Assembly (NCBI GenBank): GCA_964521285.1
Contig: CAZFQS010000020.1
Span: 1 to 60,044, forward strand
Direction: 5' to 3'
Length of the DNA: 60,044 nt
From: G020354785 sp964521285
GTDB taxonomy: Bacteria; Bacteroidota; Bacteroidia; Bacteroidales; UBA10428
In this document: positions 33,008 through 42,648 of the stretch, piece by piece
How positions within the stretch are numbered: position 1 is the first letter of the stretch
Layout: every line of letters begins with the position of its first letter
The notes under the pieces: generated by a model
Seen by the model: only the letters and a program-made list of their open reading frames with translations
Database searches by the model: none
What the model was told of the DNA's origin: nothing
Position numbers and translations under genes: made by a program

Positions 33008-33943
33008 TTACTTTTTAATTAATACATTAACTGCAGAGAGCATATTTCCGTAAATAGTATTCAATGATGAAATATTATCTTTTAATTTCGTTATTTCTTC
33101 CTTGTACTTATTGGTTTCGTCAACAGATTCTTTAAGTTTTTTTATCATATCTCCCAGTCCTGTATAAACGTCCTTTGCCCCTTTAATCTGTTCATTGCTC
33201 TCTTTTACCTGTAGTTCATATACTGCGTTAAGAGCAGCTAAGCTCTTATTAAGCGCTTCAAGATGTTTATCATGAGTTTTACTGCTTTCAGTAATGCTTG
33301 CTTGTTCACCCGTTAATGCATCGGCAATTTGCTCATATGAATTAGCAACATTTGAACCGGATTTTGATATTAAGTCTGCTGAACTAAAATATGCGCTTGC
33401 GAGATTATCTGCTGATTCTTTTATTGACTCTGTAGAACTTGTATAAGTTTCATTCAGCGAATTAATGGAGGTTGCAGCGTTCTTCAGATTATCCAGAAAA
33501 TCTTTGGTTGCAACTGTTGCGTTTGATATATCTGCGATATTTGTAACTGCCTGATTTAATTTATTTAGTCCTTCTCCCAATTTTTTAAGTATTGATTCAT
33601 CCACTCCGGAGGTGGTCAATAAAGTTTCTATCCTTTCAATCGGTCTTTCACCGTCAGTCAGAGCACTTTCTTTAAAATGTTCAATTTCTTCTTCATCTCC
33701 CATGCCTGCAAGTTCAGGATATACCAACGTCCAGTCCAGTTCTTCATGCAATGGTTCAAATGCAGAGAAGAAGAAAATAGTTGCTTCAGTACATAATCCA
33801 AGAGTCAGGAACAAACCTGCGCCCTTCCAGTGCTGAATTTTGAATAACGCTCCTATAATTACTACTGATGCGCCAATACCATAAAGTTTTGCCATGAAAT
33901 TTTTCCAGCCGGAACTTACAACAATATCAGTAATACTTGCCAT
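33008..33943 (-). CDS. gldL: Type IX secretion motor protein GldL (PorL)
   Basis: 311 residues. Two transmembrane helices (about 21-35 and 43-60) flank the hallmark loop FKIQHWKG. The second helix contains Glu53 in GLCTEATIF, the position of the proton-channel glutamate of this motor. The remaining 240 residues are a long cytoplasmic coiled-coil region rich in Asn, Ser and Lys, with LNEGLNKL- and SLNETYTSS-type heptads. It surrounds the GldM helix dimer in the inner membrane and converts proton flow into movement. 34 bp downstream of gldK. Confidence 0.96.
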   Translation of the reverse strand: MASITDIVVSSGWKNFMAKLYGIGASVVIIGALFKIQHWKGAGLFLTLGLCTEATIFFFSAFEPLHEELDWTLVYPELAGMGDEEEIEHFKESALTDGERPIERIETLLTTSGVDESILKKLGEGLNKLNQAVTNIADISNATVATKDFLDNLKNAATSINSLNETYTSSTESIKESADNLASAYFSSADLISKSGSNVANSYEQIADALTGEQASITESSKTHDKHLEALNKSLAALNAVYELQVKESNEQIKGAKDVYTGLGDMIKKLKESVDETNKYKEEITKLKDNISSLNTIYGNMLSAVNVLIKK

Positions 33944-33976
33944 AAATTTTTAATGTTTAGTTAGATTAATAATAAT

Positions 33977-35311
33977 TTAATTAGTTCCCATGTAAGATCT
34001 CACACATCTGAATCCAATATAAGATTTTGAGGTGTCCTGATATTCATAACTTCTTGTTCCGCACTGCATATAATATCCAATATCTTTCCAGGAACCACCG
34101 CGAATAACTTTCCTTTTTAATACAGGGGGATCATCGGGTCGTACATTATATCTGTAATCAGGATTTAAGTCATGTGAAAACATATAAGCTGACTCATCAT
34201 ATGCACTTGAAGTCCATTCCGCAGCATTTCCTGCCATGTCATACAGCCCGTATTCATTAGGTTGATAAGTCCCCACTGATAAAGTAATAACTCCTCCATC
34301 ATCTGCGTAATTACCTCTTAATGGTTTAAAGTTAGCTAAGAAACAACCTTCCTTATTACGGGTATAATAACCACCCCAGGGATACATAGAATGATCAAGA
34401 CCACCTCTGCTGGCATATTCCCACTCTGATTCTATTGGTAGCCGGTAATTATGAACGCCTGGCTGTCTGGCGCTTCTAAGTGCGGAATTAAGAAGCTGTG
34501 TTCTCCAGACACAAAATGCAGTAGCCTGTTCCCATGTTATACCTACTATAGGATAATTGTCATATGAAGGATGCCAGAAGTACATAGTAGTGTATGGTTC
34601 ATTATAAGAGTATGTAAAATCTGCTATCCAGCATAATGTATCAGGGTAAACATTAATTACATCTCTTATTACAAATGATGATCGGTCTCTGATCTCAATT
34701 CTTTCGCCATCATTATTTAATATAAATCCTTCATATTGTTTGGTCTCAAAGTTATATCTGTTTGATTTTTTTGCCGCCTGCTTCAGGTCGATCCAGAAGT
34801 ATTCATACATTAATTTTCTGGTGTCAATTTCTTTTCTTTTAAAATATCTCTCATTATCAGGAATATATATATCATTAAGGATCTCATTGATTTCTTCATC
34901 GGTGAAGTCGATCTTTATATCCCAGTTTATGGCCGGAGGATCAATTGGATTTCCAAATGCATCGTCGGTTATAACAAAATCATCTAACTGTTCACCTAAC
35001 ATTCTTCTCATAATCGAGTCACGTACCCAGTGTATAAACTGCCTGTATTCATTATTAGTTATTTCAGTTTCATCCATCCAGAATGGATCAACAGTAACGG
35101 TTTTCGAAAACATTGTTTGAGCCCAGGCAACATCCTGATCATTTGGCCCCATGGTAAAACTGCCCTGTGGAACGAAAATCATCCCAAAAGGATCGGGTTC
35201 AAAATATTTAGACCTGCTGGGAACCCCGGTTAATTCTCCGCTTTTGAAATTCGTACAATTACTAACTAATAGTAATACTACAACTAAACTTAAAGTAATC
35301 AACTTTTTCAT
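33977..35311 (-). CDS. gldK: Type IX secretion lipoprotein GldK (PorK)
   Basis: 444 residues. The lipoprotein signal ends at VSNC (Cys19). The mature protein has the formylglycine-generating-enzyme-like (SUMF1) fold: FVPQGSFTMG, FWMDETEITNNEYRQFIHW, ITWEQATAFCVWRTQLL, YRLPIESEWEYASRGG, YDMAGNAAEWTSSAY and IRGGSWKD...GFRCVRSY. A large insertion (about 115-215) is typical of GldK. It is not a sulfatase-activating enzyme; the catalytic context is that of the ring protein that oligomerises with GldN beneath the outer membrane. 62 bp downstream of porP. Confidence 0.96.
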   Translation of the reverse strand: MKKLITLSLVVVLLLVSNCTNFKSGELTGVPSRSKYFEPDPFGMIFVPQGSFTMGPNDQDVAWAQTMFSKTVTVDPFWMDETEITNNEYRQFIHWVRDSIMRRMLGEQLDDFVITDDAFGNPIDPPAINWDIKIDFTDEEINEILNDIYIPDNERYFKRKEIDTRKLMYEYFWIDLKQAAKKSNRYNFETKQYEGFILNNDGERIEIRDRSSFVIRDVINVYPDTLCWIADFTYSYNEPYTTMYFWHPSYDNYPIVGITWEQATAFCVWRTQLLNSALRSARQPGVHNYRLPIESEWEYASRGGLDHSMYPWGGYYTRNKEGCFLANFKPLRGNYADDGGVITLSVGTYQPNEYGLYDMAGNAAEWTSSAYDESAYMFSHDLNPDYRYNVRPDDPPVLKRKVIRGGSWKDIGYYMQCGTRSYEYQDTSKSYIGFRCVRSYMGTN

Positions 35312-35372
35312 AATCGAAGGTATTTATCTGAAATAACAATAATTTTAATTTTCTTTAAATTTAATTAAATTT

Positions 35373-36329
35373 TTATAAAAATCTAATACTCTTGTATTTT
35401 TGTGGTGTTTTTTCAATACCAATTTTAAAACAATAACTTACTGCTATCTCATATGGTATATTAATATGTTTCATGATAGCTGATGTATAAAAATCATAAG
35501 CATATCCGATTTTCAGTCCGTTTATTATTTCCAGTCCCAACATCCCGACAATTGCACTTCCCGGCCTATAAGTAACGCCACCCCAAAACTTTTTATTGTA
35601 TAAAAGTAAGATATTTAAATCAAACTTGTGAATTGATCCGTCGGATTGTATTAATATAGCCGGCATCAATTCAAAGGATGGATTAGGTAATAGTATATTA
35701 TATCCGGACGTAATATAATAATGGCGTTTGAGTTTTTCATTAACCTCTTTTGTGTCTTCAATATATTTAAAGGTGCCTTCATTTATATGTGTTGAAGAAA
35801 ATCCTACATATAACTCGTCTGATTTGTAAAAGAGGCCGAATGCAACATCAATTGCAAATATTGGATCTTCACTTTCGGGTATTAAGGGATCGTCAGTATA
35901 TCTTGTGTGGAAGCTTGAATTATCCGGGATTTGCCAGTCAGGATTTAAGGTTCTGTTCTGAATGTTAAGGCTTATTCCTAAACCCAGTTTGCCATTCCCT
36001 GTATTTGCTCTAAAAGCATAAGAGGGTTTCAGACTAATATCATTATAAAATCCAATCTTATCGCGTGTAATTGATAAACCAAATCCATGGCTTTTATTAA
36101 AAACTTTAAAGGGGAAGTCCCCGTTAATTATAATATTTTCCGGGGCATGTTCGATTCCGGGCCACTGTTGACGTAAAATACCATTAACGCAGACAATATC
36201 CTTACTACCTGCTGCTCCCGGATTTATTGAGATCTGGTCAAACATAAATTGACTTATCTGATAATCTTGCTGTGCTTTTATTAAAACAGATATAATTAAA
36301 CCTAATAAGATTAAAATGATTTTATTCAT
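35373..36329 (-). CDS. porP: PorP/SprF-family outer-membrane protein
   Basis: 318 residues with a signal peptide ending at KAQQ. The opening QDYQISQFMFDQISINPGAAGSKDIVCVNGILRQQWPGIEHAPE is the classic PorP/SprF start, and the rest is a beta-barrel (GFGLSITRDKIGFYNDISLKPSYAFR, WGGVTYRPGSAIVGMLGLEI). In this cluster PorP is an outer-membrane component of the type IX system. Homologues also serve as anchors for individual surface cargo. It heads the gldKLMN gene string. A 255-bp AT-rich gap separates it from the arginase-like gene, suggesting its own promoter, which I could not pinpoint. Confidence 0.93.
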   Translation of the reverse strand: MNKIILILLGLIISVLIKAQQDYQISQFMFDQISINPGAAGSKDIVCVNGILRQQWPGIEHAPENIIINGDFPFKVFNKSHGFGLSITRDKIGFYNDISLKPSYAFRANTGNGKLGLGISLNIQNRTLNPDWQIPDNSSFHTRYTDDPLIPESEDPIFAIDVAFGLFYKSDELYVGFSSTHINEGTFKYIEDTKEVNEKLKRHYYITSGYNILLPNPSFELMPAILIQSDGSIHKFDLNILLLYNKKFWGGVTYRPGSAIVGMLGLEIINGLKIGYAYDFYTSAIMKHINIPYEIAVSYCFKIGIEKTPQKYKSIRFL

Positions 36330-36584
36330 ATTTTTACTTCCCTACTATTTGTTAAAAACAGGAAATTCCTTCATTCACCTTATATAAAAAGTAAAAATAA
36401 GTAAAAATATTGTATTCAAGCAAATTAAAATTAACAGTTATGTGTTAATAAAATTGTAAAGTATAATTATTTCTTTATACTTAAATACGTGAAAAAAGTT
36501 GCTTTTTGAGAAACCTTATTTGACAGTAAGAAAAATTATTTACTAAAAAGTATAGGTGTTCCCGGAGTTAAAAACTACAGAGGG

Positions 36585-37733
36585 CTAATTAATTCTCTGG
36601 TAGGATTTCCACCACAGATCCGGAATTTCATGATTGCATGCCTGCTGATAATCCTCATGAGAACAAGCTATAATAAAAGGATTTGAGGAATCAGCTTTTG
36701 GAATTACCATCCACCAGCGATTTGTGATCAGACTTTTATAAAAAGTTATTTCGTATTCCATATCTTTATGGCTTACAATAAATTCCTTAAAATTCTTATT
36801 ATCAGATAAGGGATTTTCAATTTTCCTGACAGAATATCCCTCAATAAAATACCATATAATTTGGGCTGCAAGATTAGCAGTCTGGTTATTATTTTCATAA
36901 ACGGGGTTCAATTCGTAAATCCCAAAAGAAGAAATGGAATCACTTAATCCTGAATACTTTGCTATCTGGCATGCTTCTTCTGCATATAAGCCGTTTGGAG
37001 AAGGATAACTATTTGCAGGGGCATCAGATTGTTTAACAGCACTAATATCAAAACTTAAAATATCTGCATTTCTTAGTATTGGTTCAACCATTGAGATATC
37101 TGAGCGAATAAGGCCAAGTCTTACAGAATCAAAAAAAAGGCTGTCGAGTTTCTTTAATACCCTCTGATCATTTAAATATTGCTGATGAGCAAGGTTTACA
37201 TACTTAAATACTTTTTCTTTATTTAATATAATCTTCGACAGAAATGATTTGGAATCAAATCTGGTTTCATCAAGATCAATAACAGAGTCAACTGTAATAA
37301 GGTTAACATTACTTTTATAATGCTCAAAAGCCAGATAGGTGGCATAGGTAAGATCTTGTGTTCCTCCCATAATTACTGAAATAACCTGATTATTTAGCAG
37401 CTCAATTAATACATCACGTAATCCATAATAAGTATCATTATAAGTATTTCCTTCTTTAAGATTGCCAAGATCAATAATTTTCAGCTTATCATTAATTTTA
37501 TATAACTGGTATAACTTTGCCCTGATATTATTCGGGGCAAGCGAAGCTCCTTTATTTGGTGAGTTTCTGTCCTCAGGAATTCCTAAAATCGCTATATTGT
37601 AATTACTTATCTCGTCAATTGGAGTACTTGGGGTGTTTACCCTAATGTTTTTGCCTAAAACGTAATCACTTAATACTTCAGTATTTTCCGGTTTATCAAG
37701 TTCAACTGGGTTGAAGTAATTATTAAGATTCAT
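36585..37733 (-). CDS. Arginase/formimidoylglutamase-fold protein, probably inactive
   Basis: 382 residues with the ureohydrolase fold. The N-terminal part contains ILGIPEDRNSPNKGASLAPNNIRAKLYQL, as in formiminoglutamases. The metal-binding motifs are damaged. GGDHS is GGTQD (123-127), DAHxD is DSVID (149-153), and SxDxDxxDP is SFDISAVKQSDAP (227-239). At least three of the six manganese ligands are therefore missing. A C-terminal addition of about 80 residues (after 300, rich in Trp, KDMEYEITFYKSLITNRWWMV) is not part of classical arginases. It lies 12 bp after topA and 255 bp before the type IX genes on the same strand. A structural or binding role seems likelier than catalysis. Confidence 0.75.
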   Translation of the reverse strand: MNLNNYFNPVELDKPENTEVLSDYVLGKNIRVNTPSTPIDEISNYNIAILGIPEDRNSPNKGASLAPNNIRAKLYQLYKINDKLKIIDLGNLKEGNTYNDTYYGLRDVLIELLNNQVISVIMGGTQDLTYATYLAFEHYKSNVNLITVDSVIDLDETRFDSKSFLSKIILNKEKVFKYVNLAHQQYLNDQRVLKKLDSLFFDSVRLGLIRSDISMVEPILRNADILSFDISAVKQSDAPANSYPSPNGLYAEEACQIAKYSGLSDSISSFGIYELNPVYENNNQTANLAAQIIWYFIEGYSVRKIENPLSDNKNFKEFIVSHKDMEYEITFYKSLITNRWWMVIPKADSSNPFIIACSHEDYQQACNHEIPDLWWKSYQRIN

Positions 37734-37744
37734 AAATAATTAAA

Positions 37745-40075
37745 CTAGTTTTTACTACTTTTTTTTCTTTTTTCAGCTTCCTTAATAATTCTTACACAAT
37801 CTTCATAAGACAATGTACTTGGATCAGAATTCTTTGGCACTTTGAAATTTTCTTTTTTAAAAGTTATATAAGGGCCCCATCTTCCGTTAAGAATCATAAG
37901 TTCCGGATCTTCTTTAAAGGATTTTATTATTTTCTTTTTATCTTTTTCATGTTTTTCTCTGATGATTTCTATGGCTCTTTCCATTGTGACTGAGTAAGGA
38001 TCGTCAATTCCTTTCTTAAGAGAGTAGAATTTTGAATCATGTTTTATATAAGGGCCAAACCTTCCAATACTGACTATCAGGTCTTTATTTTCAAATTGAC
38101 CTATATTTCTTGGAAGCCTGAACAGTTGAAGTGCTTCTTCCAGTGTAATTGATTCCATGTTCTGACCTTGTCTAAGGCTTGCAAACCGCGGCTTTTCTAT
38201 ATTATCTTTGCTGGTATTCTCTCCAATCTGCGCTATTGCACCATATCTACCCATTTTTACAATCACGGGTTTATCTGTTTCAGGATCATTTCCTAAATAT
38301 CTGTCTCCTCTGTTTAACTCGGATTTGGCAAGAGTTGCTTCAACTTTTGGATGGAAATGTTTGTAAAACCTGTCTATCATATCAGTCCAGTTTTTTCCCC
38401 CGGAAGCTATTTCATCAAATTCTTCTTCAATTGTAGCAGTAAAGTTATAATCAAGTATATCAGAAAAATATTGTACAAGGAAGTCGTTTACAATCATTCC
38501 GGTATTATCAGGGAAAAGCTTTGCTTTCACCATTCCAAAAAGTTCAGTTTTAATTTCTTTTTGGATATCATTGTCTTTTAATAACAGTGATGTGTATTTT
38601 CGTTCGTAGCCCGGTTTATCCTGTTTGATAACATATCCCCTTTGCTGGATAGTAGAAATTGTCGGCGCATACGTTGAGGGTCTTCCTATACCAAGCTCCT
38701 CGAGTTTTTTAACCAGACTGGCTTCACTGTAGCGTGGAGGATGGTATGTGAATTTTTCTGTTGCATTTATTGTAACCGGGATTAACAGGTCATTTATATC
38801 TAATGGCGGTAACAGGCCTTTTGAATTTTCATCATGTTCTTCATCAGTTGACTCAATATATACTTTTAGAAAACCGTCAAATGTAAGAATCTCACCAGTT
38901 GCCAGAAATTTTTCACTTGTATTTGATACATCTATTGTTACTGTAGTTTTCTCAATTAGAGCATCACTCATTTGGGACGCAATGGTTCTTTTCCATATCA
39001 AATCATATAATTTCTTTTCGGTATTATTACCGGATATGGTCTGCTTTGTAAGATATGTTGGCCGAATTGCTTCATGCGCTTCCTGGGCGGATTTTGATTT
39101 GGTCTTATACTTCCTGATAGTTAGATATTTATCACCGTATTCCTGAGTTATTATCTCTTTTGCTCCACGCAGAGCAGTATCTGATAAATTAACGGAATCA
39201 GTACGCATATAAGTAATCTTCCCGGCTTCATAAAGACGTTGGGCAATTGTCATTGTTTGTGATACAGAAAATCCTAATTTTCTACTTGCTTCCTGTTGTA
39301 ATGTAGATGTAGTAAATGGAGGAGATGGTGTCTTTCGCGAAGGTTTTTTTGTTATATCTGTAATAGTAAATGTTGCAACTTTAAATTTTTCCAGTAGTTC
39401 TATAGCTTGTTTTTCCGAAGCTATTTTATCCTGTATTTCGGCTTTCAGTTCATATGTTCTGTTATTCTTATCTTTTATTTTAAAGATTCCTGCTATTTTG
39501 TAATACGATGTATATTTGAAATTAATTATTTCCCTTTCTCTTTCAACGATTAAGCGGACTGCGACTGACTGGACCCTTCCGGCAGATAATGCAGGTCTTA
39601 CTTTTTTCCATAATATAGGAGAGAGTTCAAATCCTACCAAACGGTCGAGAATTCTTCTTGCCTGCTGGGCATCAACAAGATTATAATCAATTCCCCTGTA
39701 ATTTTTAATAGCATTAGTTATAGCATTTTTCGTTATTTCATGGAAGACTATCCGTTTGGTGCTATCCTTATTAAGATTAAGAGCTTCGCATAAATGCCAG
39801 GAAATTGCTTCACCTTCTCTATCTTCATCTGAAGCTAACCACACAGTTTTTGCCTCTTTAGCCAGCTTCTTTAACTCGGATACAACTTTCTTTTTATCAT
39901 CAGGGACAATATATTTTGGATTATAATTGTTGTTAATGTCAATACCCAGATCCTTTTTTGATAAATCCCGGATATGACCCATACTTGACTTTACCTGAAA
40001 GTCTTTGCCGAGAAATTTCTCAATAGTCCTCGCTTTAGCAGGAGATTCAACTATTACCAGATTATCAATCATCAA
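37745..40075 (-). CDS. topA: DNA topoisomerase I
   Basis: 776-residue type IA topoisomerase that relaxes negative supercoils. The N-terminal Toprim domain has VIVESPAKARTIEKFLG and ASDEDREGEAISWHL. The central domain has PFTTSTLQQEASRKLGFS and the active-site Tyr in TYMRTDSVNLS. LGIGRPSTYAPTISTIQQRGYV is conserved. The C-terminus has topoisomerase C repeats (IVKMGRYGAIAQIG, IVSIGRFGPYIKHDSKFYSL, LMILNGRWGPYITF) instead of zinc-ribbon repeats, as is normal for the phylum. It is transcribed divergently from the penicillin-binding protein gene and followed by the arginase-like gene after 12 bp. Confidence 0.97.
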   Translation of the reverse strand: MMIDNLVIVESPAKARTIEKFLGKDFQVKSSMGHIRDLSKKDLGIDINNNYNPKYIVPDDKKKVVSELKKLAKEAKTVWLASDEDREGEAISWHLCEALNLNKDSTKRIVFHEITKNAITNAIKNYRGIDYNLVDAQQARRILDRLVGFELSPILWKKVRPALSAGRVQSVAVRLIVEREREIINFKYTSYYKIAGIFKIKDKNNRTYELKAEIQDKIASEKQAIELLEKFKVATFTITDITKKPSRKTPSPPFTTSTLQQEASRKLGFSVSQTMTIAQRLYEAGKITYMRTDSVNLSDTALRGAKEIITQEYGDKYLTIRKYKTKSKSAQEAHEAIRPTYLTKQTISGNNTEKKLYDLIWKRTIASQMSDALIEKTTVTIDVSNTSEKFLATGEILTFDGFLKVYIESTDEEHDENSKGLLPPLDINDLLIPVTINATEKFTYHPPRYSEASLVKKLEELGIGRPSTYAPTISTIQQRGYVIKQDKPGYERKYTSLLLKDNDIQKEIKTELFGMVKAKLFPDNTGMIVNDFLVQYFSDILDYNFTATIEEEFDEIASGGKNWTDMIDRFYKHFHPKVEATLAKSELNRGDRYLGNDPETDKPVIVKMGRYGAIAQIGENTSKDNIEKPRFASLRQGQNMESITLEEALQLFRLPRNIGQFENKDLIVSIGRFGPYIKHDSKFYSLKKGIDDPYSVTMERAIEIIREKHEKDKKKIIKSFKEDPELMILNGRWGPYITFKKENFKVPKNSDPSTLSYEDCVRIIKEAEKRKKSSKN

Positions 40076-40273
40076 TATAATATTATTAAAAACTTAACAA
40101 AGTAATATAATTCCAATACTAAGTTCAAAATTTTAATTCAAATAATTATTACTTTTACGTTAAACATGCAACTTTATTATGAACACACATTGTGTGATTT
40201 ATTTTCGAACAGTAAAAGGACTATGATTAAGCCAGGCAGCACAATATTAATCAATTAAACTTAATTTAAGCAT

Positions 40274-42643
40274 ATGCGCGATACAAAGATATCGAGAAAA
40301 AGAGTTAATATAATCTTCTGGACAGTATTTGCATTTCCGTTTGTATTGGTGCTGATCATTTTTATTTTAATATCCTGGGGGAAACTTGGTTATATGCCTG
40401 ATTTTGAAGAATTGGAGAATCCTAATATAAATTTAGCCACACAGGTTATTAGCGAAGATGGTGTAGTTCTGGGTTCTTTTTATTATAAAAATCAGAACCG
40501 GACATTTGTTGATTATGAGGATCTTCCGCAGCACCTGGTAGATGCTTTAATAGCCACCGAAGACATTAGATTTAACAAACACTCTGGAATTGATGCACGT
40601 GGTTTAGCCAGGGTGTTATTCAGAACTGTCCTGGGCGGACATAAAACAAGCGGGGGAGGGAGTACTATTTCCCAGCAATTAGCCAAAAACCTTTTCCCGC
40701 GCGATACAACAAGATATAATTCTAAAATTAAACGGTCAGCAAGACTGGTAATTACCAAACTGAGAGAATGGGAAACTGCAGTGAAGCTTGAAAGATCTTA
40801 CACCAAGCAGGAAATTATTACAATGTATTTCAACCAGGTTGATTTTTTATATAAAGCTGTGGGAATAAAGTCTGCAGCAAAGGTATATTTTAATACAAGT
40901 CCGGATTCACTTAAAATTGAAGAATCAGCATTGCTGGTTGGGATGGCAAAAAATCCAACAATTTATAATCCGTTAAGGGATAAATACGTAGATATGGCAT
41001 TAAGGAGACGAAATATTGTTCTTTCGCAAATGAGTAAATATGGATTTCTCACTCATGCCGAAAGTGATTCATTAAAAAACCTTCCCATAGTAACAAATTA
41101 TCAGAATATTTCCCATAACCTGGGTTTGGCTACTTATTACAGAGAGTTCTTAAGAAGGACATTAACAGCCAAAAAACCAGTCAGAAGAAACTACTTTATG
41201 TATGACAGGTTCAGGGAGGATTCCATAAAATGGGAAAATGACCCCTTATTTGGCTGGTGCGAAAAAAATAAAAAGCCCGATAATTCGCCATATGATCTTT
41301 ATACTGACGGATTAAAAATACACACAACCATTAATTCTGTATTACAGCAGTATGCCGAGGAGGCAGTCAGGGAATATTTAGGCGGGTATCTGCAGGAAAT
41401 TTTTTTTAATGAAAAAAAGGGCAGGAAAGATGCCCCATTCTCTGAAGATCTGGATCGAAAGCAAATAAACAGTATTCTTTGGAGGGCAATTGCTAATTCC
41501 GAAAGGGGGAGAAAGCTGAGAAGGCTTGGTGTTTCAAGAGATTCAATTTATAAGGTTTTCAATACCCCTGCAGAAATGGCAGTCTTCAGCTGGAAAGGAG
41601 ATATTGATACTATTATGGCTCCGCTTGATTCAATAATTTATTATAAGCATTTTCTTCAATCAGGAGTGTTATCAATGGATCCTATAACTGGTTATGTTAA
41701 AGCGTATGTCGGGGGATTAGATTTCAGATATTTTAAATATGATCATGTTACACAGGGCAAAAGACAGGCAGGCTCAACATTCAAACCGTTTTTATATATT
41801 CTGGCAATGCAGGAGGGATTCTCTCCATGTCAGAAAGTACTGAACACACAACAAGTTTTCTATGATTATTATAAGGATACTGTATGGATTCCAAAGAGCA
41901 ATAGCAGGGCTAAAGATTTAAATCAGATGAGAACTTTAAAGTGGGGATTAGCCCTATCAGAGAATAATATTTCGGCATGGCTGGTTAAAAGATTTAAACC
42001 TCAGCCAATTGCTAATGTTGCATATAAGATGGGAATTAAAAGTTATATTGATCCTGTTCCACCAATGATCTTCGGGACTTCAGATATGTCTGTCGAGGAA
42101 ATGGTAGGGGCATATGCGACTTTTGCCAATAAGGGAATTCATACCACTCCTTTGTATGTAACAAGGATCGAGGATAAGAATGGAAATCTGTTAGCATCTT
42201 TTCAACCGGAAAGAATAGAATCAATAAGTGAGAAAACAGCCTTTTTAATGCTTAATTTAATGGAAGGAGCAGTAAATTTCGGGACTGCTGCCAGGCTCAG
42301 GTACAGGTATAATTTTACGGCACAAATATCGGGTAAAACAGGTACCACTCAAAATCATTCTGATGGCTGGTTTATGGGGATTACACCCAACCTTGTAACC
42401 GGTATTTGGGTTGGTGCAGAAGACAGATCAGTACATTTTGATAATCTTGTTATGGGTTCGGGTACAAATATGGCATTACCAATCTGGGCACATTACATGC
42501 AAAAAGTATATGCCGATTCTTTGTCGGGAATAAGCCAGGAAGATATTTTTGAAGAACCTTCTGATTTTGATATTATTCTGGATTGTAACAGGTATGAGAT
42601 TGAAGATCCGGAAGTTCTTGACTTTGATGATATAGATTTTTAA
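40274..42643 (+). CDS. mrcA: Penicillin-binding protein 1A (bifunctional glycosyltransferase/transpeptidase)
   Basis: 789 residues, inner-membrane anchored by a helix at about 12-34. The GT51 domain (about 75-255) has the catalytic Glu96 in ATEDIRFNKHSGID and GGGSTISQQLAKNLF. The transpeptidase domain (about 420-740) has the SxxK motif in AGSTFKPF, the SxN motif in LSENNIS and the KTG motif in SGKTGTTQNHSDGWF. It polymerises and crosslinks peptidoglycan. The tail after about 755 is acidic (EEPSDFDIILDCNRYEIEDPEVLDFDDIDF). The 198-bp gap to topA holds a CACAC-ATT-GTGTG palindrome near 40183-40195. Confidence 0.95.
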   Translation: MRDTKISRKRVNIIFWTVFAFPFVLVLIIFILISWGKLGYMPDFEELENPNINLATQVISEDGVVLGSFYYKNQNRTFVDYEDLPQHLVDALIATEDIRFNKHSGIDARGLARVLFRTVLGGHKTSGGGSTISQQLAKNLFPRDTTRYNSKIKRSARLVITKLREWETAVKLERSYTKQEIITMYFNQVDFLYKAVGIKSAAKVYFNTSPDSLKIEESALLVGMAKNPTIYNPLRDKYVDMALRRRNIVLSQMSKYGFLTHAESDSLKNLPIVTNYQNISHNLGLATYYREFLRRTLTAKKPVRRNYFMYDRFREDSIKWENDPLFGWCEKNKKPDNSPYDLYTDGLKIHTTINSVLQQYAEEAVREYLGGYLQEIFFNEKKGRKDAPFSEDLDRKQINSILWRAIANSERGRKLRRLGVSRDSIYKVFNTPAEMAVFSWKGDIDTIMAPLDSIIYYKHFLQSGVLSMDPITGYVKAYVGGLDFRYFKYDHVTQGKRQAGSTFKPFLYILAMQEGFSPCQKVLNTQQVFYDYYKDTVWIPKSNSRAKDLNQMRTLKWGLALSENNISAWLVKRFKPQPIANVAYKMGIKSYIDPVPPMIFGTSDMSVEEMVGAYATFANKGIHTTPLYVTRIEDKNGNLLASFQPERIESISEKTAFLMLNLMEGAVNFGTAARLRYRYNFTAQISGKTGTTQNHSDGWFMGITPNLVTGIWVGAEDRSVHFDNLVMGSGTNMALPIWAHYMQKVYADSLSGISQEDIFEEPSDFDIILDCNRYEIEDPEVLDFDDIDF

Positions 42644-42648
42644 TAATT

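Noticed and set aside
33977..35311. Sulfatase-modifying (formylglycine-generating) enzyme
   Set aside because: The SUMF1-like fold is real, but the lipoprotein signal, the large insertion and position between porP and gldL identify GldK.
36585..37733. Functional arginase or formimidoylglutamase
   Set aside because: Too many of the conserved manganese ligands are replaced; fold retained, catalysis not supported.
40183..40195. CACAC-ATT-GTGTG palindrome upstream of the penicillin-binding protein as an operator
   Set aside because: Single short palindrome without a second copy or a nearby regulator gene; may be chance.
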